13,953 nt of DNA from Treponema sp. (GCA_016293005.1 JAEDFA010000049.1:1-13953); one strand, 5' to 3'. Positions 1 to 7,535 are shown, counted from the first letter of the stretch. Notes: generated from the letters alone by a model not told the origin. Made by a program: numbers and translations.

Positions 1-239
1 CTGGTGGTGTTGCTACATCTGGTCTTGAAATGTCACAGAACTCAGAACGCCTTTCATGGTCTTCAGAAGAAGTTGATGCTAAACTTGATTCAATCATGCG
101 TAACATTCACGACAACTGTCTTAACACAGCAAAGAGATTTGGTCTTGTTGATGGGGATTATGTAAACTATCAAGCAGGCGCAAATATTGCAGGTTTTGTA
201 AAAGTTGCTGAAGCAATGATAGCACAGGGTTTAGTATAA
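1..239 (+). CDS. gdhA: NADP-type glutamate dehydrogenase, C-terminal end (partial)
   Basis: The 5' part lies outside the window; codons are in frame from base 3 to the TAA at 237-239. The visible 78 residues begin GGVATSGLEMSQNSERLSW and end GANIAGFVKVAEAMIAQGLV, which I recognise as the conserved C-terminus of hexameric bacterial glutamate dehydrogenases. These enzymes reversibly convert 2-oxoglutarate, ammonia and NAD(P)H to glutamate in the cytoplasm. The usual ending reads roughly YVxGANIAGF; here it reads DYVNYQAGANIAGF, so two or three extra residues (YQA) precede the GANIAGF motif. The last coding bases, 176-219, are repeated at 409-452. The family call is firm; the NADP-type assignment rests only on this tail. 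Confidence 0.9.
   Translation, partial: GGVATSGLEMSQNSERLSWSSEEVDAKLDSIMRNIHDNCLNTAKRFGLVDGDYVNYQAGANIAGFVKVAEAMIAQGLV
176..219 (+). repeat. Direct repeat copy A (inside gdhA 3' end)
   Basis: 44 bp, matched at 42 positions by 409-452; mismatches fall at 206 and 208. This is the functional copy, in the gdhA C-terminal codons. Confidence 0.9.
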
Positions 240-261
240 TAAAATTTGCGAAGCTTGAGCG

Positions 262-309
262 CCTGCCTACGGCCGCTTTTATAAATAGGAGCGAGTGCGT
301 AAGGTAAGG
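262..309. repeat. GC-rich imperfect palindrome, possible dispersed repeat
   Basis: A GC-rich patch (gcctgcctacggccgc ... gcgagtgcgtaaggtaagg) in otherwise AT-rich DNA. The arms pair imperfectly (cct/agg, acg/cgt, gc/gc) around an AT-rich loop near 277-290. The local base composition and the palindromic layout suggest a REP-like intergenic repeat family. Only one copy is visible here, so dispersal is inference. It could also form part of the 3' end of the gdhA transcript. Confidence 0.35.
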
Positions 310-335
310 AAAATCCTAAAAAAAGGCTGATGAAG

Positions 336-388
336 TGCACCCTTAAAGTTGGACAAATAAAGTTCAATTTTAGGAGGTGCATTTTTTT
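336..388. terminator. Long hairpin plus T-run: gdhA terminator or IS3-type end remnant
   Basis: Arms 336-354 (TGCACCCTTAAAGTTGGAC) and 362-381 (GTTCAATTTTAGGAGGTGCA) pair almost throughout with a few G-U or mismatched positions, around a 7-base loop, and seven T residues follow at 382-388. This would work as a Rho-independent terminator for gdhA. The left arm also strongly resembles terminal inverted repeats of IS3-family (IS150-group) elements, which commonly read TG-A-CCC--TTAAAGTTGGACA. In those elements an AGGAGG and the orfA start codon follow shortly downstream, as they do here (AGGAGG 372-377, ATG 389). No transposase and no target-site duplication are visible, so this is at most a remnant. 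Confidence 0.45.
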
Positions 389-487
389 ATGGATTTACGA
401 TTGTGCACAGGCGCAAATATTGCAGGTTTTGTAAAAGTAGTTGAAGCAATGAGTGTAAATTGGATTTTAAATTTATCTACTTGCTAA
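389..487 (+). pseudogene. 32-codon fragment carrying a duplicated gdhA tail
   Basis: An ATG with AGGAGG 11 bases upstream opens a 32-codon frame ending at TAA 485-487. After MDLRLCT it reads GANIAGFVKVVEAM, the same residues as the end of the glutamate dehydrogenase above with one A-to-V change. It then departs into unrelated sequence (SVNWILNLSTC). The repeat keeps the gdhA reading register although the copies lie 233 bp apart. The fragment lacks any catalytic or nucleotide-binding part of the enzyme and is most likely debris of a local duplication or IS insertion. Its final codons overlap the -35 region of the next gene. Confidence 0.55.
409..452 (+). repeat. Direct repeat copy B (gdhA tail duplicate)
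   Basis: Second copy of 176-219, downstream of the hairpin at 336-381. Similarity stops abruptly at 453. High identity over coding sequence with immediate loss outside it marks a recent duplication scar. Confidence 0.9.
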
Positions 488-513
488 AAAAACAATTTTT
501 TTTATACTATAAT
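481..513 (+). promoter_or_regulatory. Promoter of the pyrophosphatase gene, near-leaderless
   Basis: TTGCTA at 481-486 and TATACT at 503-508 are 16 bases apart; an overlapping TATAAT lies at 508-513. With TATACT the start of transcription would fall around 515, at most a few bases before the ATG at 518. No Shine-Dalgarno sequence precedes the ATG. Confidence 0.6.
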
Positions 514-517
514 AATC

Positions 518-2170
518 ATGAAAAAAACAATTTATATTTTCGGGCACAAAAATCCTGATACTGATTCAGCAGTCAGTGCCGTTTCCTATGCACGATTAAA
601 AGCGCTTCAAGGATATTCAAATTATCAGGCGGCTCGTGCAGGGCATTTTAATCCACAGACTGATTATATTTTCAAAAAATTCAATGTTCCTTTTCCAAAA
701 TATATTCCTGATTTATCTCCAAAAGTTCAGTATTACATGTCAGATGAAGTTTTGACTGTTGATTCAAATTCTTCGGTGTGGTTTGCAATTAATAAATTAA
801 ATTCAACAAATTCCCGGGCAATTCCTGTAGTCGATAAGGACGGAAAATATCTGTCGCTTCTGCATTATTCAAGTTTTGCTCAAAAACTCCTTACAATTTT
901 AAATCCAGAACAAAAAATCAACATCGCAACTAATATTTCTTCTATAATAAAGACGATGAATGCACAGCCGATTGTCGTTCATAATGAAAACGAAACTTTT
1001 AAAGCCGGAATTCTTGTTGGTGGAGCAAGCGATGAAACTTTTGAAAAAATGCTTGAAGAACATTCAAGTGAAAATACAATCGTAATCACTTCAGACCGCG
1101 AAAAAATCTATGAACAGTGCATTGAACGCAAAGTAAAACTTTTAATCATCACAAGCGGATTCGTTCTTAAAAAAGAATTAAAAGAAAAGGCTCAGAAAAA
1201 TGGTGTAAGCGTAATAATGAGTCCGTATGATACAAGCGCAACTGTAATGATGATTGCGTATTCAACGCCCGTTTCCCTTATGGCAGACCCGGAAATTCCT
1301 GCCGTTCACCCGGAAGATTCTATTGCAAAGGTTCGTAAACTCATTCAGACTTCTCCGATTCGCCGTCTTCCAGTTGTTGATTCTGCAAATAAAGTAATCG
1401 GAATTATTTCTGAGCACGATTTAACAAACGAACCGAACATCGAAGTTATTTTAGTTGACCATAACGAATTAAGTCAGGCTGTAGAAGGAATCGAACACTA
1501 TAAAATTCAGGAAATAATTGACCATCACAGAATTGGAACTTTTTCAACTTCATATCCGATTACATTTATAAACAAACCGGTTGGGTCAACTTCAACTTTG
1601 ATTGCAACGCTGTACCAGGAATCAAAAATTCCTCTTCCAAAAGATATTGCAAGTCTTCTTCTTTCAGGAATTTTAAGCGACACGCTGATTCTTCAGTCTA
1701 CAACCACAACAGAAATTGACAGGCAAACAGCAGAATATCTTTCAAACATCACGGATTTAGACATTCAAACTCTTGGAAAAGAAATACTTACAGCCGGAAG
1801 CAGAGTTAAAGGCAGAACTGCAGCAGAAGTAATTCATCAGGATATGAAAGAATATTCAGAAGAAAAAGGAAATTACACTGTAAGCCAGATTGAAGTCGGA
1901 AATCTGCGTGAAATTTTAGACAGAAAGTCAGAGTTTATTCAGGAACTTGAAATTGAGCGTCGGGGAAATAAGGCAATTCTTGCAGCCCTTTTAGTTACAG
2001 ACATTACACAGCTTTCGAGTGTTCTTTTAATGAGCGCAGATTCAAAATTTATGCCTTTTGTCACTTTTCCAAAACTTGAAGAAAACGCATACTTTTTGAA
2101 AGATGTTGTAAGCCGAAAAAAGCAGTTAATTCCTCTTTTAACAGAACAGATTGCAAATTTTGAAAAATAA
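518..2170 (+). CDS. ppaC: Manganese-dependent family II inorganic pyrophosphatase with CBS-DRTGG-CBS insert
   Basis: A 550-residue cytoplasmic enzyme that hydrolyses pyrophosphate to two phosphates, pulling biosynthetic reactions forward. The DHH-type catalytic part is recognisable from GHKNPDTDS (H10, D14, D16), VDHNE (D314-E317) and IDHHR (D335, H336, H337). The C-terminal DHHA2-like domain carries the signature SRKKQ (532-536) that binds pyrophosphate. The catalytic domain is split by an insert: CBS 1 about residues 68-125, a DRTGG-like domain about 130-240, and CBS 2 about 247-302 (SPIRRLPVVD, VIGIISEHDL). In known CBS-PPases these modules bind AMP/ADP as inhibitors, and ATP or diadenosine polyphosphates as activators. 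Simple family II enzymes are about 310 residues, so the length fits the regulated subtype. Start chosen at 518 because the catalytic motif begins nine residues later and the promoter sits directly upstream. Convergent with mnmG, 13 bases between stops. Confidence 0.93.
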   Translation: MKKTIYIFGHKNPDTDSAVSAVSYARLKALQGYSNYQAARAGHFNPQTDYIFKKFNVPFPKYIPDLSPKVQYYMSDEVLTVDSNSSVWFAINKLNSTNSRAIPVVDKDGKYLSLLHYSSFAQKLLTILNPEQKINIATNISSIIKTMNAQPIVVHNENETFKAGILVGGASDETFEKMLEEHSSENTIVITSDREKIYEQCIERKVKLLIITSGFVLKKELKEKAQKNGVSVIMSPYDTSATVMMIAYSTPVSLMADPEIPAVHPEDSIAKVRKLIQTSPIRRLPVVDSANKVIGIISEHDLTNEPNIEVILVDHNELSQAVEGIEHYKIQEIIDHHRIGTFSTSYPITFINKPVGSTSTLIATLYQESKIPLPKDIASLLLSGILSDTLILQSTTTTEIDRQTAEYLSNITDLDIQTLGKEILTAGSRVKGRTAAEVIHQDMKEYSEEKGNYTVSQIEVGNLREILDRKSEFIQELEIERRGNKAILAALLVTDITQLSSVLLMSADSKFMPFVTFPKLEENAYFLKDVVSRKKQLIPLLTEQIANFEK

Positions 2171-2171
2171 T

Positions 2172-2195
2172 TTGATTTAAGTTTTACTTTAAATA
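2172..2195. terminator. Weak AT hairpin between convergent genes
   Basis: ATTTAAG-TTTTA-CTTTAAAT, with a one-base bulge, spans the 13-bp gap between the convergent stop codons and overlaps the last mnmG codons. It has no GC core, so termination here would be weak. Nothing stronger is visible between the two genes. Confidence 0.25.
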
Positions 2196-4241
2196 AACCA
2201 TCAAAAGCATGATGTCTGAAGTCCTGATTCCGCTGATTCTTTCTGCCTGCCCTAAGGTGAGCGGGCGAATTTTTTCAAGTTTCAGGCGGCTTTCGCTTGA
2301 GAGTGACGGAATTTTTGAGTAGTCAAAATCGTTCGGAATTCTTACATTTTCCATTCTGTGCATTTTTTCAACGCGTCTGTCCTGTTTTTCGATGTAGTAT
2401 TTGTATTTAAATTGAATTTGCGCTTCTTTCCAGATTTTTTCTTCAAAGCCCGGATTTTCCATTTTTGGATTTTTTAAAAGAAGAGAAACGATTTCGTCTA
2501 GTTTTGCGTATTTTTCCTGAACTTTTTCAAGTTGTTCTTTAGTTTTTAATCCTGCCTGAAAAGCATATTTTGTAAGTCTTTGGTCTGCCGTATCGTGTCT
2601 AAGTTTTAAACGGTATTCTGCGCGCGCTGTGAACATTCTGTAAGGTTCTTTTGTTCCAAGCGTTACTAAATCGTCGATTAAAACTCCGATATATGCTTCA
2701 TCTCGACCTAAAATGACTGGCTGCCATGACGGAATGTTTTCAAAATTTGAAAATCCTGCGTCTACCTGACAATTTTTTTCTATTTGGTTAAGTTTTTTTG
2801 AAATTTTAAGGCTCTCTTCTGTGAACTGATTTATTTCGGTCTGAGTCATGAACGGTTTAAAAGAAAAAGCAGACGGAGAAATGCTTGAAATTATTCCGTG
2901 AAAGCCTTCGGGAATTTTTGGAAGCGGACCACAGAATTCTTTGTGCGCTTTTGCATAAAGTCCTGCGTTGATTCCTGCGATTATTCCCTGACCGGCGGCT
3001 TCTTCATAACCGCTTGTTCCGTTTATTTGTCCTGCATTGAAAAGTCCTGCAACGCGCTTTGTTTCTAGAGATGGGTAGAGTTGAGTTGGTTCTACATAAT
3101 CGTATTCAACTGCGTAACCGGGGCGTGACTGAACTGCATTTTCAAAACCAGGCATTGTTCGCATGAATGAATCCTGAACTGATTCTGGGAGACTTGAAGA
3201 AAATCCGTTTAGATAAATTTCATCTGTTTCAAGACCTTCTGGTTCGACAAAAATCTGGTGGCGTTCTCTTTCCTGAAACCTCATTACTTTGTCTTCGATT
3301 GAAGGGCAGTACCTTGGTCCGATTCCGCTGATTTTTCCTGAATAAAGTGGCGAGCGTGAAATATTTTCACGGATTATTCTGTGCGTTTCCTGATTTGTGT
3401 AGACAATGTGGCATGGAACTAGCGGACGGGAAACTTTTTCTGTGTCAAAACTGAATGGAATAATTTCGTCATCGCCGGGCGCTTCTTCGAGTTTTGAAAA
3501 ATCGATTGTTTTCTTTAAAATTCTTGGCGGAGTCCCTGTTTTGAGTCTTCCGGTTGTGAAGCCGAGTTTGTGAAGACTTTCTGTAAGCCCGAAACTTGCG
3601 CTTTCTCCAAGACGACCGCACGGTGCATCGTATTCACCGATAAAAATTCTTCCGCCTAAAAAAGTTCCTGTGGTTAAAACTACTGAACGAACCGGGATAA
3701 TTCTTCCTCGTTCTGTTACGATGCCAGTAATTTTTTGCCTTTGAGAGGTTTTTATTTTTTCTTCGTTACTAGATCTGTGTTCTCCAGGAATTGAGTTTAA
3801 CTCTGCACTGGAATCAGAATCTTTTGGAAGCGGTGTAGAACTGTCTGTTGTGATGATGTCGACTGCCGTGTCCATTAAAATTGAAAGATTCGGCATTGAT
3901 TCAAGAATTTTTCGCGCTGTCTGTGAATAAGTGATTTTATCTGCCTGTGAGCGTGGAGATTGAACTGCAGGACCCCGGCTTTTGTTTAGCATTCTGAACT
4001 GAATCATTGACTGATCGATTATTTTTGCCATAAGTCCGCCTAGAGCGTCGATTTCACGGACGATATTGCCTTTTGCGATTCCTCCGATTGAAGGATTGCA
4101 ACTCATTCTACCGATTGTATCAGGACTTTGAGTTATTACAAGAGTTTTGAGATTCATTTTTGCACATGCATAAGCTGCTTCGATTCCAGCGTGTCCTGCT
4201 CCGATTACGGCAACATCATAAAAATCATAAAAACCAGACAT
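2184..4241 (-). CDS. mnmG: tRNA uridine-5-carboxymethylaminomethyl modification enzyme MnmG (GidA)
   Basis: A 685-residue FAD enzyme that works with MnmE to place the 5-carboxymethylaminomethyl group on wobble U34 of a set of tRNAs. Diagnostic sequences are the FAD-binding VIGAGHAGIEAA (residues 12-23), CNPSIGGIAKGNIVREIDAL (48-67), GRLKTGTPPR, GPRYCPSIEDK with C312 (equivalent of the second conserved cysteine), and the C-terminal LTLGQAERISGIRTSDIM that contacts MnmE. C48 matches the first conserved cysteine. The start at 4241 is preferred over an ATG at 4277: the family begins close to the FYDVAVIGAG motif, and a TTGAGA-N17-TATAAT promoter lies exactly between these two ATGs. Unusual: a Ser/Thr/Glu-rich insertion at about residues 131-169, absent from the E. 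coli enzyme, explains the extra length over its roughly 630 residues. Confidence 0.95.
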   Translation of the reverse strand: MSGFYDFYDVAVIGAGHAGIEAAYACAKMNLKTLVITQSPDTIGRMSCNPSIGGIAKGNIVREIDALGGLMAKIIDQSMIQFRMLNKSRGPAVQSPRSQADKITYSQTARKILESMPNLSILMDTAVDIITTDSSTPLPKDSDSSAELNSIPGEHRSSNEEKIKTSQRQKITGIVTERGRIIPVRSVVLTTGTFLGGRIFIGEYDAPCGRLGESASFGLTESLHKLGFTTGRLKTGTPPRILKKTIDFSKLEEAPGDDEIIPFSFDTEKVSRPLVPCHIVYTNQETHRIIRENISRSPLYSGKISGIGPRYCPSIEDKVMRFQERERHQIFVEPEGLETDEIYLNGFSSSLPESVQDSFMRTMPGFENAVQSRPGYAVEYDYVEPTQLYPSLETKRVAGLFNAGQINGTSGYEEAAGQGIIAGINAGLYAKAHKEFCGPLPKIPEGFHGIISSISPSAFSFKPFMTQTEINQFTEESLKISKKLNQIEKNCQVDAGFSNFENIPSWQPVILGRDEAYIGVLIDDLVTLGTKEPYRMFTARAEYRLKLRHDTADQRLTKYAFQAGLKTKEQLEKVQEKYAKLDEIVSLLLKNPKMENPGFEEKIWKEAQIQFKYKYYIEKQDRRVEKMHRMENVRIPNDFDYSKIPSLSSESRLKLEKIRPLTLGQAERISGIRTSDIMLLMVYLK

Positions 4242-4248
4242 ATTTTCA

Positions 4249-4277
4249 ATTATAATGATTTTAAAACTCTTTCTCAA
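4249..4277 (-). promoter_or_regulatory. mnmG promoter, leaderless
   Basis: On the minus strand, TTGAGA (4277-4272), a 17-base spacer, then TATAAT (4254-4249), with seven bases to the ATG at 4241. The expected transcription start falls on or next to the A of the start codon. No Shine-Dalgarno sequence is present. Confidence 0.75.
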
Positions 4278-4289
4278 TCATATTATATG

Positions 4290-4298
4290 TGATATACT
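4290..4298 (+). promoter_or_regulatory. Extended -10 promoter of the GH13 gene, leaderless
   Basis: TGA-TATACT, a TGn-extended -10, ends six bases before the ATG at 4305; the predicted transcription start coincides with the start codon. No good -35 at the right distance (nearest 4271-4276, TTCTCA, poor), which extended -10 promoters tolerate. The region overlaps the upstream edge of the divergent mnmG promoter. Confidence 0.6.
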
Positions 4299-4304
4299 TG
4301 CTTT

Positions 4305-6032
4305 ATGGAATTTTCATCAATTTTTCACGAACCTACAAGCCGATTCGCGTACGCAACAGAAAAAAACGCATTTTCTATCAGAATAAAAACAAAAAAGTCA
4401 GATATTCAAAAAATTATTTTTCACAGTCAAGATAAATATATTCCGCTCGATTATATTGATTCTCGTTTCTCTAATCAGATGTCGCTTTACGCTTCAGATT
4501 CTTACTACGATTATTGGGAAATTAAAATCAAAGTTAAGGTAATTTGCCTTCGTTATTTTTTTGAACTTGTAGATTTTGGCGGCACTGTATCTTTCATGGG
4601 AAATATCGATTTTTATGAAAACGCAATTACTGATGTCGATTTGATGTTTGACCTTCCGCAGAATTTACGCGAAGAAGAAATTTTTACAGTTCCAAAATGG
4701 GCAAAAAATAAAATTGTGTATCAGATTTTTTCTTCTCGTTATGCATCTTCAAAAACTGTTTCGCCTGAACTCTGGTACAAAGAAAATCTTGGAAGAAACG
4801 ATGTTTTTTCAGGTGATTTAAAAGGAATTACAGAACATCTTGAACATATAAAAGAGCTTGGAGCCGATGCAATTTACTTTACTCCAATTTTTAAATCGAA
4901 ATCTATTCACAAATACGACATTGATGATTATTACACGATAGATTCTTCTCTTGGCACAAACGAAGATTTTAAATTTCTTGTAGAAAAAGCTCATACACTT
5001 GGAATAAAAGTTATTCTTGATGCTGTTTTCAATCACACAAGCCGAGATTTTTTTGCCTTTGCTGATATTTTAAAGAACGGAGAAAATTCAAAATATAAAA
5101 ACTGGTATTATATTGAAGATTTTCCTGTAAGCGATGTCGACTGTGAAGGCGCTCCAAATCTTTTGTGTTTTTCTTATTATCCAGGAATGCCAAAGTTAAA
5201 TCTTTCAAATCCTGAAACGCGAAAATATTTTCTTGATGTTGCTTCTTTCTGGATTTCTGAATATAAAATTGACGGCTGGCGGCTTGATGTTGCAGATGAA
5301 ATTACGCATGATTTCTGGCAGGATTTTAGAAAAACTGTGCGTGCAAAAAATCCAGAAGCGCTGATTATCGGGGAATGCTGGCATTATACTCCTGATTTTT
5401 TAGACGGAACTCAGTGGGATTCTGCAATGAATTATCCGTTTTACAATGCAGTCAGAAACTTTATCGCTTATGAATCAATTTCCGCAAAAAAATTTGTAGA
5501 GTCGCTTAATTTTATTCAAGGAAATTACCACGAAGATGTATTTAAAGTCCTTTGGAATCACATTGATAATCACGATACTCCGCGTTTTCTTCATCAGGCA
5601 GCAGAAAATAAAAATAAACAGATGCTTGCTTCTGCCATTCAGATTTTGTGGCCTGGAATGCCGATGATTTATTACGGCGATGAATATGCTCTGACAGGCT
5701 CTCAAGACCCGGACTGTAGGCGAGGAATGCCTTGGGATAAAGACAGACAGGATTTAGTGATGTTTGAATGGTATAAAAAACTTATCTCAATCCGAAAAAC
5801 TCATCTTTCTTTTATAGAAGGAAATCTTGTTTCAACTGAAATCGATGAAGATTCAAAAACAATTGTTTTTAAGCGTGAATATAATTCTGAAACTTCGTAT
5901 CTTGTTCTGTCGCTTGGAAAATCAAAAGAAAATCCTCAAATTCTTCAAAAATTTGTTGGAAAAAAAGATTTGCTTTCAGATTCTTGTTTTGACGGAAGCG
6001 TAAAAATTCAAGCACTTGCGTTTTGCAAATGA
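4305..6032 (+). CDS. GH13 alpha-amylase family maltodextrin hydrolase (neopullulanase/cyclomaltodextrinase-like)
   Basis: A 575-residue glycoside hydrolase likely to cut alpha-1,4 linkages in maltodextrins, cyclodextrins or pullulan. The N-terminal ~125 residues (IFHEPTSRFAYA near residue 6) look like the CBM34-type beta-sandwich of the GH13_20 subfamily. The (beta/alpha)8 barrel starts at IVYQIFSSRYA. GH13 conserved regions: DAVFNHTS; DGWRLDVADE with nucleophile D328; IIGECWH with acid/base E357; IDNHDTPRF with transition-state stabiliser D424. All three catalytic acids are present. No signal peptide, so it probably acts in the cytoplasm on imported oligosaccharides. No sugar transporter or regulator lies beside it, so the exact substrate is open. 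Transcribed divergently from mnmG, without a Shine-Dalgarno sequence. Confidence 0.9.
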   Translation: MEFSSIFHEPTSRFAYATEKNAFSIRIKTKKSDIQKIIFHSQDKYIPLDYIDSRFSNQMSLYASDSYYDYWEIKIKVKVICLRYFFELVDFGGTVSFMGNIDFYENAITDVDLMFDLPQNLREEEIFTVPKWAKNKIVYQIFSSRYASSKTVSPELWYKENLGRNDVFSGDLKGITEHLEHIKELGADAIYFTPIFKSKSIHKYDIDDYYTIDSSLGTNEDFKFLVEKAHTLGIKVILDAVFNHTSRDFFAFADILKNGENSKYKNWYYIEDFPVSDVDCEGAPNLLCFSYYPGMPKLNLSNPETRKYFLDVASFWISEYKIDGWRLDVADEITHDFWQDFRKTVRAKNPEALIIGECWHYTPDFLDGTQWDSAMNYPFYNAVRNFIAYESISAKKFVESLNFIQGNYHEDVFKVLWNHIDNHDTPRFLHQAAENKNKQMLASAIQILWPGMPMIYYGDEYALTGSQDPDCRRGMPWDKDRQDLVMFEWYKKLISIRKTHLSFIEGNLVSTEIDEDSKTIVFKREYNSETSYLVLSLGKSKENPQILQKFVGKKDLLSDSCFDGSVKIQALAFCK

Positions 6033-6044
6033 TGAAGAAAATTC

Positions 6045-6080
6045 AGATTATGATTTGTAAGGCTAAAATCACGAATCTTA
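6045..6080 (+). terminator. Possible weak terminator hairpin after the GH13 gene
   Basis: AGATT/AATCT and GATTT/AAATC pair with a small internal loop around a nine-base loop (6045-6078), followed only by TATTT. It lacks a GC-rich stem and a long T-run. Confidence 0.3.
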
Positions 6081-6081
6081 T

Positions 6082-6110
6082 TTGGAATGATATTTGATAA
6101 AAAATATACT
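6082..6110 (+). promoter_or_regulatory. Promoter of the HD-GYP gene
   Basis: TTGGAA (6082-6087), 17-base spacer, TATACT (6105-6110). The predicted start near 6117 leaves a leader of about 27 bases with a weak AGGA (6130-6133) ten bases before the ATG at 6144. Confidence 0.55.
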
Positions 6111-6143
6111 TAATGTCAGACTTTGTGTTAGGATATTTGAACG

Positions 6144-7457
6144 ATGAAAATTCCTGAAATTCAAGTTTTTGATGAGTCAGAAAAACTTGAAATCCTTGAA
6201 GCATCTTATTTTCCTCAGATTCCGCTTTCTGCACAGGAAATTTTGCGTTTAATTTCGAGGGTTTATTTTCAGATTAACAACGATTTTGGTTCTTTCAATG
6301 ATGAAGTCGCTTTTCTTTCGTGCGAAATTCTTAAAAATTCTGAACTTTACGATAAATCTCTTTTTAAAGACCTGATTATTCTTTCTCTTAATTTTGTTCT
6401 GGGTTTTATAAAATTCAAATGCGAAGAAGTTTCTTTTATCGATGAACTTTACAAAGAAAATACTGATAAATATTTTGCATACAATTATGCATTTTTAAAA
6501 TTTATGACGCCGCTTAAAGAAAAAGCAAAAATTTTTTTAAATTTTGCAAAAAAATATGATTCAGATGAACTTAAAGGCGATTCAGAAAAAATTCTTTCTT
6601 CTATAATATTTGATTCTTCTAGAATTCTTATAATGCTTCGAAAAAATAATTTTTCCTATACAAAAAAAGATTTAGAAAATTTGAAAAGTTCTTTATGCTG
6701 CCCGGTTATCGCAGATTATTTTTTTGAAACTGACAAAAAATTGAATATTTGCCTTCATCTAAGAAAAAGAGCCTATTCTATGATTTTAGACGATTATATT
6801 TCAGAAATCGATTTTTCTGAAAAAGAAAAAATGGCTTTTTTAAAATGTCTTGTAAATATTTTTGACTTTAAAAGTACGCAGACATTCACGCATACTATCA
6901 GCACTGCATGTTACGCTTTTTCGCTCGGAAAATTAGCTGGTTGTGAAAAAATTGAACTTGATGAACTTTTCGTTTCAGGAGTTCTTCACGATATCGGAAA
7001 AATGGCAATTCCGCGTTCAGTCCTTGAATCAATGGGAAAACTTTCTTCAACAGATTTTACGCTTATGAGAAGTCATGTTTATTTTTCAAAAAAAATGCTT
7101 GCGGGAATCGTTCCTAAAAATATTTTCAATATCGCAGTTCATCATCATGAAAAACTCGACGGTTCCGGTTACCCTGATTCTCTTACTGCACAGGAACTTT
7201 CACTTCAGGAAAGAATTTTGACTGTTGTCGACATTTTTTCAGCGCTTGCCCAAAAGCGTACATATAAACGCGAATATACAAAAGAAGAAATTTTAAAGAT
7301 TTTAAAAGATCTTGCAGAACAGAATCAGCTCGATTCAGATTTGTACGCGATAATTCTAAATAATTATGAAGTTTTTATTCAGGGCGCAGAAGAAATCAAA
7401 CCTATTTTTAATTCACCAATCGCAGATGTTGAACTTTTTTATTCTGAACTTGTATGA
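6144..7457 (+). CDS. HD-GYP domain protein, putative cyclic-di-GMP phosphodiesterase
   Basis: 437 residues. The C-terminal half is an HD-GYP domain: H250 (THTIS), H282-D283 (LHDIGKMAIP), H335 in HHHEKLDGSGYP (residues 333-344), and D in VVDIFSALAQKRTYK. These residues form the metal site of enzymes that hydrolyse c-di-GMP, and the GYP triplet is intact. The N-terminal ~240 residues are mostly helical, rich in Lys, Glu and Phe, and match no sensor domain I recognise (no REC, PAS or GAF signature, no membrane segment). It therefore seems cytoplasmic, and its signal is unknown. In spirochetes c-di-GMP controls motility and host or surface adaptation; applying this here is inference. It has its own promoter and is not obviously co-transcribed with the GH13 gene. 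Confidence 0.85.
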   Translation: MKIPEIQVFDESEKLEILEASYFPQIPLSAQEILRLISRVYFQINNDFGSFNDEVAFLSCEILKNSELYDKSLFKDLIILSLNFVLGFIKFKCEEVSFIDELYKENTDKYFAYNYAFLKFMTPLKEKAKIFLNFAKKYDSDELKGDSEKILSSIIFDSSRILIMLRKNNFSYTKKDLENLKSSLCCPVIADYFFETDKKLNICLHLRKRAYSMILDDYISEIDFSEKEKMAFLKCLVNIFDFKSTQTFTHTISTACYAFSLGKLAGCEKIELDELFVSGVLHDIGKMAIPRSVLESMGKLSSTDFTLMRSHVYFSKKMLAGIVPKNIFNIAVHHHEKLDGSGYPDSLTAQELSLQERILTVVDIFSALAQKRTYKREYTKEEILKILKDLAEQNQLDSDLYAIILNNYEVFIQGAEEIKPIFNSPIADVELFYSELV

Positions 7458-7520
7458 TTTTATTTTGCATTTCCAGGCTTTTTTGCGCGCATAAATTTTT
7501 CTTCTTTTTTTTTATAAATG

Positions 7521-7529
7521 TGTTATAAT
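7521..7529 (+). promoter_or_regulatory. Extended -10 promoter of the HU/HU-LysM operon, leaderless
   Basis: TGT-TATAAT, a perfect -10 with TGn extension, ends six bases before the ATG at 7536. A run of pyrimidines with many T residues (7495-7513) lies upstream; no -35 match. The transcription start is expected at the start codon, and no Shine-Dalgarno sequence exists. Confidence 0.65.
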
Positions 7530-7535
7530 ATAAGT

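Noticed and set aside
170..382. 70-codon minus-strand ORF across the gdhA end and the intergenic repeat
   Set aside because: It runs antisense through gdhA codons, the palindrome and the hairpin, has no recognisable domain, and its reading is explained by repeat sequence.
4242..4277. Longer N-terminus for MnmG starting at 4277
   Set aside because: It would place the -35 and -10 elements inside the gene and adds residues not seen in the family.
6113..6157. 14-codon upstream ORF overlapping the HD-GYP start
   Set aside because: Its ATG lies two bases after the -10 box, so it would not be in the transcript from that promoter, and there is no ribosome site.
7484..7513. TGCGCGCA palindrome followed by T-rich sequence as a terminator for the HD-GYP gene
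   Set aside because: A self-complementary 8-mer leaves no loop, and the T-run is displaced; it cannot form a normal terminator hairpin.
7518..7535. Earlier HU start at 7518
   Set aside because: The added six codons contain the TATAAT box, and HU proteins begin at MTKxELV.
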